Shown here: positions 20,056 through 29,647 of the stretch, one piece after another
How the letters are laid out: every line of letters starts with the position of its first letter
Numbering within the stretch: the first letter of the stretch is position 1
Assembly (NCBI GenBank): GCA_039105265.1
Contig: JAPFFF010000001.1
Location: forward strand, 1,054,001 to 1,118,000
Origin: Tritrichomonas musculus
Taxonomy: Eukaryota > Parabasalia > Tritrichomonadida > Tritrichomonadidae
Length of the DNA stretch: 64,000 nucleotides
Direction of reading: 5' to 3'
Made by a program: the position numbers and the translations under genes
The notes under the pieces: generated by a model
Database searches by the model: none
Told to the model about the DNA's origin: nothing
Seen by the model: only the letters and a program-made list of their open reading frames with translations

Positions 20056-22311
20056 ATGAAAATAGATAGTTATCTCGAAGGTGCGCAAAAACTCCAAGTT
20101 GCTGTTCTTAATTTTATCGAAAATGAAGATAATGCAGAAAAAAATTTAAAACTTCTTCGAAAAATTTTTGATGAGCAAAAAATTATTGAAAATCATGATG
20201 ATTTTAAAACATTTCTTTATTTACTTTTAAATATTATCGAAAATCATCATCGGATCCCTGGCTTTTTTGGAAAATTCGAGCAAATTTTCAATATATTTAA
20301 AAATGATATCCAAAATAATTTTTCATATTCAGAAATTTTAAGTATTTTTGACAAAAAGCAAAGAATTCTTATGTCTTTGATAAAAACGGAATTGCTAAAA
20401 CCAGAAGACATGATACAATCATATTATGACGAACTTAATCAATGTGAATATGAATTATTATTTCCAGAGCTTGAGCCACATCTGTTTCATAAACCAGCTT
20501 TTACAATCACAGATAAAGAAAATTATGAAGAAAACAGGCATGCTGGTGAAAATGAAGATATCATCTGCAAAATGATCCGCGAAGATTCCATCGATGAATT
20601 CATTCGTTACGTTAACCAAAAATGCATTTCATTACAAAGTTTAATTCCACCATCAATTTATGAAACAAATTCATTTTTGATCGGTAGAAAGGAAACATCA
20701 TTAATTGAATACGCAGCTTTTTTTGGTTCAATTCAAATTTTCAACTTTTTGAGAATGAGTCAAGTTGATCTGACTCCATCATTATGGTTATATGCAATTC
20801 ATTCAAATTGTGCCGAATTAATTCATCTTCTTGAAGAACTTCACGTTGAATTACCTGATAATTCGTATTGTAGCATTTTGGAAGAATCAATCAAATGTCA
20901 TCACAACGAATTTGCGCAATATTTCATCGACAAATATTCAAATGAAGAAGATTTCAGTAATGTTTTTCAAAACGCCTTTATTTATTGTAACTTTTACTTT
21001 GTTCAAAGAGATAAATTAAATGAATTAGATGTGTTCGATTTGGTTAAGTGTGGCTACTTGAAAACTTTTGTTAATTTGGTTCTGAAAGAAGGAAAAATTG
21101 ATGTCAATCGAATGAAGAAAATACAAAATGAAGGAACTAAAGAAGAAAGATTAGAAATTGAAACAACAGTTTTACATTTTGCAATTGAAAATGAAAATGT
21201 TCAGCTAGTTCAGCTGTTATTAGAAGGCTCATCAGTGGATGTAAATATTATGGAAAAATCTAATGAAAAAATCTACGTTGGATACACATATAAATATGTG
21301 AGAAAACATACTGCTCCATTACACGTTGCTATTCGAAAAAGTAATATTGAAATAATCAAACTTTTGTTGAATTATCCGAAAATTAATGTTAATATTCCAT
21401 ATGAAATCAATGAATACGAATATTACGATAGAAACAGCAAAACAACAGCATTAAATATGGCTGTTGAAAAAGGAAACGTTGAAATTGTCAAGCTTTTATT
21501 AGAGAGTAAAAATATTGATGTTAATTCAGTAAAATTTTTCAAATCAAGAGCTTATTATGAATCGAAAGCACCAATACATACTGCTATTGAGAATAAATTT
21601 GATGAAATTGCAAAACTTTTATTATTACATGACAATATAGATGTTAATAGTTCATATATTTATGAATCTATGAAAAAAATCAAGAAGCCTACATTAATAT
21701 TTGCTGTTGAAAACAGAAGAGTCGAGATTGTTAAAATTTTATTAACAAAGCCTAATCTTGATATCAATTGTCTTAACATATATCTCGAAAGAATTGATTT
21801 GGGAGGAGGATTTCCTGAAGTTGATATGTATAACAAAAGTAAAGGGCTTAATGAGTACGTTGTTGTAAATAGAGAAGATGAAATAATATGCAGAACAGAA
21901 ACAGCTTTATACATTGCTGTTCAAAATAATTATAATGAAATTGTTGAGTTATTGATAGCCAATAAAAATATAAACATTAATCTTCTTTGTGAAATTTCGA
22001 AAAAATTCATTGTTGAGCATTATGAATATGAATCAGAAAAAATTGAATCAAATAAAATAACAGCATTGCACTTGGCAGTTCAAAATGCAAATGCTGAGGC
22101 TGTAAAACTCTTGTTATCATGTCCAACAATTGATATTAAAGTTGAATCAGAAAAAATAAATTCTTTAAAATACACCAAAGATGCAAATATAATAGAAAAA
22201 GAAATTCACGATGATAATATTGATGCATTTGAGAATGTAACCAAAAAAACTGCATTAGATCTTGCAAAAGATTTAAATTTATCTGGCATTATTGATCTCT
22301 TTAAAAAATAA
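20056..22311 (+). CDS. Ankyrin repeat protein, 751 aa
   Basis: This is a large trichomonad-type ankyrin protein. The first about 200 residues are helical and have no repeat. Residues about 205-330 form the degenerate helical region often found ahead of ankyrins in this group (LIEYAAFFGSIQIFNFL). At least seven clear ankyrin repeats run from about residue 370 to 720 (VLHFAIENENVQLVQLLL, PLHVAIRKSNIEIIKLLL, ALNMAVEKGNVEIVKLLL and so on). They are spaced by unusually long linkers of roughly 30-40 residues, so the period is about 55-75 rather than 33. No enzyme domain, signal peptide or membrane helix is seen. It is probably a cytoplasmic protein-binding scaffold; partner unknown. Confidence 0.9.
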   Translation: MKIDSYLEGAQKLQVAVLNFIENEDNAEKNLKLLRKIFDEQKIIENHDDFKTFLYLLLNIIENHHRIPGFFGKFEQIFNIFKNDIQNNFSYSEILSIFDKKQRILMSLIKTELLKPEDMIQSYYDELNQCEYELLFPELEPHLFHKPAFTITDKENYEENRHAGENEDIICKMIREDSIDEFIRYVNQKCISLQSLIPPSIYETNSFLIGRKETSLIEYAAFFGSIQIFNFLRMSQVDLTPSLWLYAIHSNCAELIHLLEELHVELPDNSYCSILEESIKCHHNEFAQYFIDKYSNEEDFSNVFQNAFIYCNFYFVQRDKLNELDVFDLVKCGYLKTFVNLVLKEGKIDVNRMKKIQNEGTKEERLEIETTVLHFAIENENVQLVQLLLEGSSVDVNIMEKSNEKIYVGYTYKYVRKHTAPLHVAIRKSNIEIIKLLLNYPKINVNIPYEINEYEYYDRNSKTTALNMAVEKGNVEIVKLLLESKNIDVNSVKFFKSRAYYESKAPIHTAIENKFDEIAKLLLLHDNIDVNSSYIYESMKKIKKPTLIFAVENRRVEIVKILLTKPNLDINCLNIYLERIDLGGGFPEVDMYNKSKGLNEYVVVNREDEIICRTETALYIAVQNNYNEIVELLIANKNININLLCEISKKFIVEHYEYESEKIESNKITALHLAVQNANAEAVKLLLSCPTIDIKVESEKINSLKYTKDANIIEKEIHDDNIDAFENVTKKTALDLAKDLNLSGIIDLFKK

Positions 22312-22494
22312 TAAATAAAAATAATTATTAAATTTTGTTGAGTTTTTTTTTGATATCAAAAAACAGAAAATAAATCAAGTCTTGAAATAGGATAAAATTA
22401 TCTTTTGGACCCATAAATTGTAATCTTTTGGTATTTTGAAATATTTCTTAAATTGATCAAAAATTGGAAAAGTAATGCTTAAATATTTCTTAAA

Positions 22495-22725
22495 TTACAT
22501 CAATATAATATTGATGTTTTAAATCAACAAAAGAATTTTGATGATGATCAAATGAAAAAAATATTTGAAAAATATGTTGAAATTAATAAAATTAAAAGTA
22601 ATACTAAAGAAGAAAGTTTACAAGAAGATATTAATAAAGGAACTAATTATTCAGTAAGAGAAACCGAAAACCTCCGTGAAGTTATGGTTACTGTTCAAAT
22701 CAACAGAGATTTAAAAAATAATTAA
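22495..22725 (+). pseudogene. Short coding remnant downstream of the ankyrin gene
   Basis: An open stretch of about 75 codons (with an ATG at 22552) reads QYNIDVLNQQKNFDDDQMKK and ends in TAA. Composition is protein-like, and the style resembles linkers between trichomonad ankyrin repeats, but no repeat is complete. Likely the tail of a lost copy. Confidence 0.35.
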
Positions 22726-23378
22726 TTAAAATATTTTTTTAGCTTTTAATGTCTTTAAACTAAGATTTTAGAATGGCCACCGTTTAAGGTAATGTTTATA
22801 TTAATAATCGATCTAAGAATATTTAAAAATAAAATGTTATTTAACATAAAATCATTTACTTTCAGTAGGAAAGATTAAGTTGGGAAGCATCTTCGTTGAA
22901 TTAAAAGAATATATTCTGATTTTTAAATGTATTTTTAATTTCCAAATCGGTGAAAAATTTATTTCAATTTTTTCAAAATTGATTGAATTTTGTATGATAT
23001 AATTTATAATCATATTACATGAAATAAATAAAATATAATTAGTAGTATTTTTAGCACTAAAACAGTAAAAAAAATTATATTAATTCAATTTATAAAAGAT
23101 GATAGTAAATGAAACAATTCTGGATCATATTTCACCTTTACTATCATTTTCATAATTTTTGAAAGAACTTTTTGTTAGTAATATTATTCAAAAACGTATA
23201 ATTTTTATCAAAAGTATCGTATAAATTGAAAAAATTGAAAAGAAAATTAACAGATTTTCAAAATTAAATTATATTTTTCACTGTTTCTCAATAATAAATA
23301 ATCTCTGTAATTTATGATTATGATTCTCCTTCACTTCATTAATTAGTTTTAGCAATTAAAAGAAGAAACCAAAGACAA
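22726..23378. other. AT-rich intergenic DNA
   Basis: No gene. TCACTT at about 23334, roughly 45 bases before the next ATG, is a possible initiator for the epimerase gene. Confidence 0.35.
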
Positions 23379-25226
23379 ATGTTTTCTCTAATTATTACAT
23401 TCTTACTTCTCTTAAAGAAAAGCAAAAGTCATCAAATTAATAACAAAATCATAAATCAGCCAAATTATCTACCAAATATTGGCAAGTATTCACAAGAAAT
23501 GATGATTAATGAGTCGGGTGTAGAATATTTTTATGCACATCAAAATCATACAAATTTAATTAACAGAAAAAAGACTGTTTTTATAACAGGTGCAACGGGA
23601 GTAATGGGAAAAGCTACTTTGGATGAATTTGTTCAACACTTAAACGAATTTCAAATAAAATTACTAGTTCGTCCATCCAAGCAAAATAAAAAAATGATGG
23701 CAAAATATCTATCCAAATATAATGAAGAAAAAAGCATTGAAATAATTTGGGGGGATTTGTCCAATTATAATGATGTATTAAGAGGTGTTAAAGGTTCTGA
23801 CTACGTCCTTCATATTGGTGGATTAGTTTCGCCAAGAGCAGACACACTTCCATATTTAACCCAAAAAATTAATATCGGATCAGCACAGAACATTGTCAAA
23901 GCTGTTTTAGCTCAGCCAAATCGTAATGAAATAAAAGTTTGCTATATTGGATCAGTTGCAGAGACAGGTAATCGTAATTATCCAATTCATTGGGGAAGAA
24001 CAGGTGATCCAATCAAAGTTTCTATTTACGATCATTATGGATTATCAAAAGTTTTAGCTGAACGAGTTTTTGTTGAAAGTGGAATTCGAAACTGGGTTGT
24101 CATGAGACAGTCTGGAATTCTTCACCCAGGTTTATTTAATAACATGGATCCAATCATATTCAATGTCCCAATGAACGATGTACTTGAATGGTGCACTGTA
24201 GAAGATAGTGGACGTTTAATGTTAAATTTAGTTAAGAAAGATAATGACAAAGAATTGCCAAAAGAATTCTGGAATCGTTTTTATAATATTGGATCTGGAG
24301 AAAATTATCGTTTGACCAATTATGAATTCGAAAATTTAATTTTCGAAAACATTGGGTTAGGAAAGATTGATAATTCTTTTAAACCAAATTGGTTTTCTTC
24401 TAAGAATTTCCATGGTCATTATTACATTGATAGTGATTTGTTAGAAAACTATCTTAAATTCCGGGAGAATGTTCCAACAATTGAATATTTCCAAAGAATG
24501 ATAAAGAAAGTTGACTTTTATTACAGAATTGCTAATTATCTTCCATTTAAAAAGTTAATTTCATTCTTTGTGAAAATGTTCATGAGACTGATTGCAAGCA
24601 CAAAAACGATGGGAACGCTTGATTGGATCAAGAATAATGACACAGGAAGAATCACTGCTTTTTATGGTTCATTAGAAGAATATAAAAAGATTCCAACTGA
24701 TTGGAAAAATTACAAAATTGAGAAATTTAATACTTCTCTCAAAGATGGAATCAAAAGAAAACTAAATCATGGTTACAATGAAGATAAGCCTTTAAGTGAA
24801 CTTGATATCGATGACTTAAAAGAAGCTGCTAAATATCGTGGAGGCGAAGTTGTTAGTAAAACAATGGTAAAAGGCGTTTTGAATAGAAAAATTATGTGGA
24901 AATGTGGTCATTGTGGTCATACATTCATGGCAACTCCTGCTTTAATCATCCTTGGTGGACATTGGTGCCCTCATTGCTACATTCCTCAAAATTCATGGAA
25001 TTATGATTCAATTGCAAAATCAAATCCATTTTTCGCTCAAGTTTGGTATCATGATCATAAAATTAATGAAAATAATGTTTATCATTTTCACCATTCATTC
25101 AACCAACCTTGCTATCTTGATGATCCTCTTCATCCATTTCATGGACAAAATTTTATTAATAATGGCCTTAACCAAAAAGTGTTTAGTTTCTTTTCCAAAT
25201 TATTACCATTAATATTCTCGCATTGA
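23379..25226 (+). CDS. Extended SDR (epimerase/dehydratase) fused to a zinc ribbon, 615 aa
   Basis: The N-terminal half is an NAD(P)-binding epimerase/dehydratase. It has the Rossmann motif TGATGVMG at 70-77, a Ser in GSVAET near 192 and the catalytic YGLSK at 220-224. The C-terminal part has two CxxC pairs (C509/C512 in WKCGHCGHTF and C530/C533 in HWCPHC), a zinc-ribbon pattern, then an Asn/His-rich tail. The first about 18 residues are hydrophobic. They could be a signal anchor or may be avoided by starting at M41, just ahead of the Rossmann fold. The substrate cannot be told from the sequence. SDRs of this make-up are commonest in bacteria, so past gene transfer is plausible but not shown. 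Confidence 0.85.
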   Translation: MFSLIITFLLLLKKSKSHQINNKIINQPNYLPNIGKYSQEMMINESGVEYFYAHQNHTNLINRKKTVFITGATGVMGKATLDEFVQHLNEFQIKLLVRPSKQNKKMMAKYLSKYNEEKSIEIIWGDLSNYNDVLRGVKGSDYVLHIGGLVSPRADTLPYLTQKINIGSAQNIVKAVLAQPNRNEIKVCYIGSVAETGNRNYPIHWGRTGDPIKVSIYDHYGLSKVLAERVFVESGIRNWVVMRQSGILHPGLFNNMDPIIFNVPMNDVLEWCTVEDSGRLMLNLVKKDNDKELPKEFWNRFYNIGSGENYRLTNYEFENLIFENIGLGKIDNSFKPNWFSSKNFHGHYYIDSDLLENYLKFRENVPTIEYFQRMIKKVDFYYRIANYLPFKKLISFFVKMFMRLIASTKTMGTLDWIKNNDTGRITAFYGSLEEYKKIPTDWKNYKIEKFNTSLKDGIKRKLNHGYNEDKPLSELDIDDLKEAAKYRGGEVVSKTMVKGVLNRKIMWKCGHCGHTFMATPALIILGGHWCPHCYIPQNSWNYDSIAKSNPFFAQVWYHDHKINENNVYHFHHSFNQPCYLDDPLHPFHGQNFINNGLNQKVFSFFSKLLPLIFSH

Positions 25227-25596
25227 TCTTTTGATTAATGTATATTTTAATGTAATAGCAAATATAATTTTATAAAATTACCATTGAAAAACAAATGAAT
25301 TAAATGTTATTTAATATCTACTTTACCTTTCATTAAGATTAGAAATGATTGCAAATAAACTTTCATTATATAAAGTTTATGTAATTATATTTTTTTAAAA
25401 AATTAGAATTAAGTACTTCATCAATAATCCTTATATAATTAAAATAAATATAACTTTAAAAAAAAAAAAAAAAACAGTCTAGTTTATATAATTAGATTTT
25501 TATAACATTTAAGGCTTTGTGATGGACCTCATCAGTATTGAATTTACGTTCAAAAGTCAAACAATTAATGGAAAAAAAAAAAAAAATGCAAAAAAG
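25227..25596. other. AT-rich intergenic DNA
   Basis: No gene. TTTGTGATGGACCTCAT at about 25515 repeats a stretch of the GH3 glucosidase gene (about 32985-33001). Confidence 0.35.
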
Positions 25597-25677
25597 CGAC
25601 AACCATGGGATTCGAACCCACAAGGGACAAGCCCAGAGATTTCCGGTCTCACGCATTACCAACTCTGCCAAGCTGTC
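25597..25677 (-). tRNA. tRNA-Ser, anticodon reads GGA (copy 1)
   Basis: 81 nt. Acceptor GACAGCT pairs with GGTTGTC; discriminator G; D arm; anticodon loop CCGGAAA; a long variable arm (GGG/CCC stem) typical of class II tRNAs; T arm GGGTTCGAATCCC. It ends in a T-run. The upstream TTTACATATATAATGTAA is shared with the other three copies. Ser is called from the long arm, the anticodon and the discriminator. Position 33 is C, not U. Confidence 0.85.
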
Positions 25678-26075
25678 TTACATTATATATGTAAATTATT
25701 TATTTTTATGATAAAATATAATGCAAATTTTGTTATTTTTTCAAAAAAAACATATTCTCATTGTTGATTGTTAAAAGATTGCTAATTTAATTGTTGATTA
25801 TAAAAAGTTCATAAATTTCAAAAATATTTATTTGATGACTCAAACTTGATTGCTGAAGATAACTAGACTTAGCTATTTGATAGATTTAATAAACTCGATT
25901 TCATTTTCACGCCAGTTTGTTTCTTTGTACTATTTGAATGTATTGAAAATAATATCATTTCACTAGAAAATATTTCAAATATTCATGAAACATTATATTA
26001 AAAATTTAGTTATTTAAAAAAAAGAAATATCATTTTGTAAATTAATAATAATTGAATATTATAAATAAACAAGAA

Positions 26076-26147
26076 GCCCTCGTAGTGTAATGGACAGCAT
26101 ACAAGACTTCTAATCTTATGGAGTGGGTTCGAATCCCATCGGGGTTT
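26076..26147 (+). tRNA. tRNA-Arg(TCT) (copy 1)
   Basis: 72 nt. Anticodon loop CTTCTAA (anticodon TCT), T arm GGGTTCGAATCCC, followed by a run of Ts. The acceptor 3' side has one G fewer than the other copies (CGGGGT instead of CGGGGGT), so its stem pairs less well. Confidence 0.85.
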
Positions 26148-26486
26148 TTTTTTTTTTGCATTTTTTCTATAAAAATCAAACAAAAAAGGATTTATCATCT
26201 TTTTCAGTGAAAGGACTATTAAGGATTACACACTATTAGTTAACAATTATTGGCTAATAGTTAATATTCAACAAGTTAGCCAATGACAAAGATTATGATT
26301 TTGAATAAGCTGATATCAAAGAGATAAGAAAATATTTAGACTGGACAGCGACCAAGATCTCCAAAATAGCACAAATGGGATTCAAATCTAAATTGCATTT
26401 AAATTATTGTTTATTGCAATTGTAATCAATTTCCCTTCCAAAACAAACAAACAATTAATGAAAAAAAAAAAAAAAATGCAAAAAAG

Positions 26487-26567
26487 CGACAACCATGGGA
26501 TTCGAACCCACAAGGGACAAGCCCAGAGATTTCCGGTCTCACGCATTACCAACTCTGCCAAGCTGTC
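26487..26567 (-). tRNA. tRNA-Ser, anticodon reads GGA (copy 2)
   Basis: Identical in sequence to the copy at 25597-25677, with the same upstream TTTACATATATAATGTAA and downstream T-run, although surrounding DNA differs at many positions. Confidence 0.85.
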
Positions 26568-27013
26568 TTACATTATATATGTAAATTATTTATTTTTATG
26601 AAAAAAATAATGCAAATTTTGTTAATTTTTCAAAAAAAACATATTCTCATTGTTGATTGTTAAAAGATTGCTAATTTAATTGTTGATTATAAAAAGTTCA
26701 TAAATTTTAAAAATATTTAATTGAGGACTCAAACTTGATTGCTGAAGATAACTAGACTTAGCTATTTGATAGATTTAATAAACTTGTTTTCATTTTCACG
26801 CCAGTTTGTTTCTTTGTACTATTTGAATTTATTGTAAATAATGCAATTTCATTGGATAATACTTTAAATATTCATAAAATATTTTAAAACTAATCAATTA
26901 TAACAAAAATTAAAAAATGATATTGAATAAAAAGAATATTTAAATAATAGAAATATTGACTAGAATATCATTATGTAAATTGATGATATTTGAATATTTT
27001 AAATAAGTAGGAA

Positions 27014-27085
27014 GCCCTTGTAGTGTAATGGAGAGCATACAAGACTTCTAATCTTATGGAATGGGTTCGAATCCCATCGGGGGTA
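27014..27085 (+). tRNA. tRNA-Arg(TCT) (copy 2)
   Basis: 72 nt. Acceptor GCCCTTG pairs with CGGGGGT; anticodon loop CTTCTAA. Differs from copy 1 in the acceptor, the D loop (GGAGAGC) and the variable region. Confidence 0.9.
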
Positions 27086-27213
27086 TTTTTTGCTTTTTTT
27101 GCATTTTTTTTCCATCACTGAAAATCCAACAAAAAAATGATTTATTAACTTTTTCAGTGAAAGGACTTCTCACAAATAGCAAACAATTATCTTTTAAACC
27201 TATTGAATATATC

Positions 27214-27253
<40 letters not shown>

Positions 27254-27297
27254 TAAATATAAAAGATTAGGAATTAACTATTTTTACTTAGTCCCGT

Positions 27298-29577
27298 TTA
27301 TTTCTTCTTGTGTGCTTCAAGTAATTTGTTAGCATCTGCAATGATGTCAAGAACAACGCCTCCATTCCATGGGAAGAAGTTCGTTGAAGAACGAATTGGT
27401 GTAGTGTTTGCTTGTTGTCTCCAGAATTCATGTGCTGCATCCGTTGATTCCAACAATTTCTTTTCTTCTGGATACTTTTCTAACACTTTCTCAATCGCTG
27501 GTCTCGTCACTGGATTGTTGTAAATGTCTTCGAATGGTGTTTGTGCGGTGATTGGTCGTTCGATGACTCGTGTTGATTCAACATGAACTTTGCCAACAAG
27601 ATCGATGTGTCTTGATGATTGACCAATCAAGATTTCGAATTCTCCTGTTGGGACATACCACTCATGAATTTCGGTGTTCCAGAATGCGAATGAACGCTTG
27701 TTCAATTCGAGGTCGACTGTCTTCGTCTCTCCTGGTTTCAAGCTGACTTTCTTGTAAGCGCGAAGTTCTTTGGGTGGACGGTATTCATATCCTGTCTTAT
27801 CTGCGACATAAAGTTGAACGCAAGCTTTGCCTTCAACTGGACCAATGTTAGTAACGTCAACATGAGCGAAGACAGTTTCATTGTCCTTGAATTCATCTTT
27901 GTCGAAACGCAAGTTCTTGTATGAGAAAGCTGTGTAACTTAAGCCATGTCCGAATGGGAAAAGAACGTCCATCTTCTTCAGATCATAATAACGATAGCCA
28001 ACATAAATGCCTTCTCTGTAGTTCACATTGTCTTGATGTCCTCCGAAATCGATCGTTGAAGGATTGTCTTCTAATTTCAGAGGGAAAGTTTCTGCAAGGT
28101 GACCTGATGGGTTCACAATTCCATATAAGATGTCTGCCGTGACTTCTCCAACTGCCTGTCCTCCAAGGTACGCTTCAAGAACACCTTTCACATGATTGAG
28201 CCATGGCATGTCAACTGGTGATCCATTATGAAGAACAACAACGGTGTTTGGATTCACACGTGAGACTTCAGAAACTAATTTGTTTTGACATTTTGGTAAA
28301 TGAATGTGCTCGCGATCATATCCTTCGCATTCAAATGAATCTGGGAGACCAATGAAACAAACCGCAACATCAACAACGCGTGCAACTTCAACTGCTTCAT
28401 GAAGAAGTTTTTCATCAACTTCATCTGTTTCATCTTTGCATCCTTCAGCATAACATATGTTTTGTGAAATCAATTTGGCTGAATCGAGTGCGTTAGTCAC
28501 TTTGAATGCATTGATGTGTGACGAGCCACCTCCTTGATATCTTGGGTTCTTCGCATATGGACCAATGAATGCAACTTTTTGTTCTTTCTTCAATGGAAGG
28601 ATACTGTGTTCATTCTTCAAGAGAACCATGCATTCTTCACCAATCTTCCTTGCAATCTTGTGATGTGCTTCTTTGTCAAAGTTTCCTTTGCCGTTCTTGA
28701 TTCCATCGGACGATTTCAAAATGATATTGACAACACGTTCTGCGCATCTGTTCAAGATCGATTCATCCATGATTCCTTCTTTGACTGCTTTCACAATTTG
28801 TTCATTGTGCCATGTCGCGGGGCCTGGCATTTGAAGTTCAAGTCCTGCTTTGCATCCTAAAACTCGATCTGAGACGGCTCCCCAGTCACTCATGACAAAT
28901 CCTTCAAAGCCCCAATCGCCGCGGAGAACTTTTTCAAGAAGCCATTCGTTTTGTGAACAAAATTCACCATTGATCTTGTTGTATGAGCACATAACCGTCC
29001 ATGGTTTAGCTTCTCTCACTGCTCCTTCAAATGCAGCTAAATAAATTTCACGAAGTGCGCGTTCATCAATCGTTTCATTGATTGATAACCTCAATGTTTC
29101 TTGATTGTTGCATGCAAAATGTTTGACACATGCGCCAATGTTTCGGCTTTGAATTCCTTTGATGATCGAGCCTTCACACTTCGATGAGATTAATGGATCT
29201 TCTGAGTAGTATTCAAAGTTACGTCCACAGATTGGTGATCGCTTGATGTTGCAAGCTGGACCAAGAATAATTCCAACTTTCTCATGAAGAACTTCATCGC
29301 CAATCGTTCGTCCCATTTCTTCTAACAATTCCGTGTTGAAGCAACATGAAGTTGCACATGCGTTTGGGAAACAAATAGCAGGAATACTTGAGTTGACTGA
29401 ACTGATATCACATGTTTCATCCTGTTTTCTTAAACCATGAGGTCCATCACAAACCATGATTTCTGGGATATTTAATCTTGGCAAAGAGTAAAGGTGCCAA
29501 TTATCTACGCCTGAGCAGAAATTTGCTTTCTCTTCAAGAGTCATTTGGCTCACGAGCTGTTTGGCATTATGTGTCAT
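27298..29577 (-). CDS. GH3 beta-glucosidase-type glycoside hydrolase, 759 aa (left copy)
   Basis: Family 3 glycoside hydrolase, a retaining exo-beta-glycosidase that removes terminal sugars, usually glucose or xylose. The N-terminal barrel has KHFACNNQE at 152-160 and the nucleophile D231 in GFVMSDWGAV. The second sandwich domain follows (VAFIGPYAKNPRYQGGGSSH), then the fibronectin III-like domain (SLKPGETKTVDLEL). There is no signal peptide, so it probably acts inside the cell. Length is usual for bacterial-type GH3 without a PA14 insert. Start is at MTHNAKQL. GC and codon use are clearly higher than in neighbouring genes, which fits either high expression or past transfer from bacteria. It has a twin in the opposite orientation with three amino-acid differences. 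Confidence 0.95.
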   Translation of the reverse strand: MTHNAKQLVSQMTLEEKANFCSGVDNWHLYSLPRLNIPEIMVCDGPHGLRKQDETCDISSVNSSIPAICFPNACATSCCFNTELLEEMGRTIGDEVLHEKVGIILGPACNIKRSPICGRNFEYYSEDPLISSKCEGSIIKGIQSRNIGACVKHFACNNQETLRLSINETIDERALREIYLAAFEGAVREAKPWTVMCSYNKINGEFCSQNEWLLEKVLRGDWGFEGFVMSDWGAVSDRVLGCKAGLELQMPGPATWHNEQIVKAVKEGIMDESILNRCAERVVNIILKSSDGIKNGKGNFDKEAHHKIARKIGEECMVLLKNEHSILPLKKEQKVAFIGPYAKNPRYQGGGSSHINAFKVTNALDSAKLISQNICYAEGCKDETDEVDEKLLHEAVEVARVVDVAVCFIGLPDSFECEGYDREHIHLPKCQNKLVSEVSRVNPNTVVVLHNGSPVDMPWLNHVKGVLEAYLGGQAVGEVTADILYGIVNPSGHLAETFPLKLEDNPSTIDFGGHQDNVNYREGIYVGYRYYDLKKMDVLFPFGHGLSYTAFSYKNLRFDKDEFKDNETVFAHVDVTNIGPVEGKACVQLYVADKTGYEYRPPKELRAYKKVSLKPGETKTVDLELNKRSFAFWNTEIHEWYVPTGEFEILIGQSSRHIDLVGKVHVESTRVIERPITAQTPFEDIYNNPVTRPAIEKVLEKYPEEKKLLESTDAAHEFWRQQANTTPIRSSTNFFPWNGGVVLDIIADANKLLEAHKKK

Positions 29578-29592
29578 CTTGTATAATAAAAA

Positions 29593-29597
29593 AGTGA
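29593..29597 (-). promoter_or_regulatory. Possible TCA-type initiator of the left GH3 gene
   Basis: TCACT sits about 20 bases upstream of the ATG, in the last bases shared by both arms of the duplication. A short promoter may therefore have been copied with the gene. Confidence 0.35.
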
Positions 29598-29647
29598 AGT
29601 AATCATCAATCTTTTTTTTATTATTTTATATTTTCAATGGTTTTTAT

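Larger units (their letters stand above)
25780..29601. repeat. Left arm of the GH3/tRNA inverted duplication
   Basis: It matches 32842-37640 in inverted orientation: GH3 gene, tRNA-Arg, tRNA-Ser, tRNA-Arg. The inner edge is sharp, just past TCACTTTTTTATTATACAAG upstream of the GH3 ATG. The outer part is more diverged. This arm lacks the 951-bp MITE found in the other arm and has an additional tRNA-Ser beyond its outer end. Confidence 0.85.
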
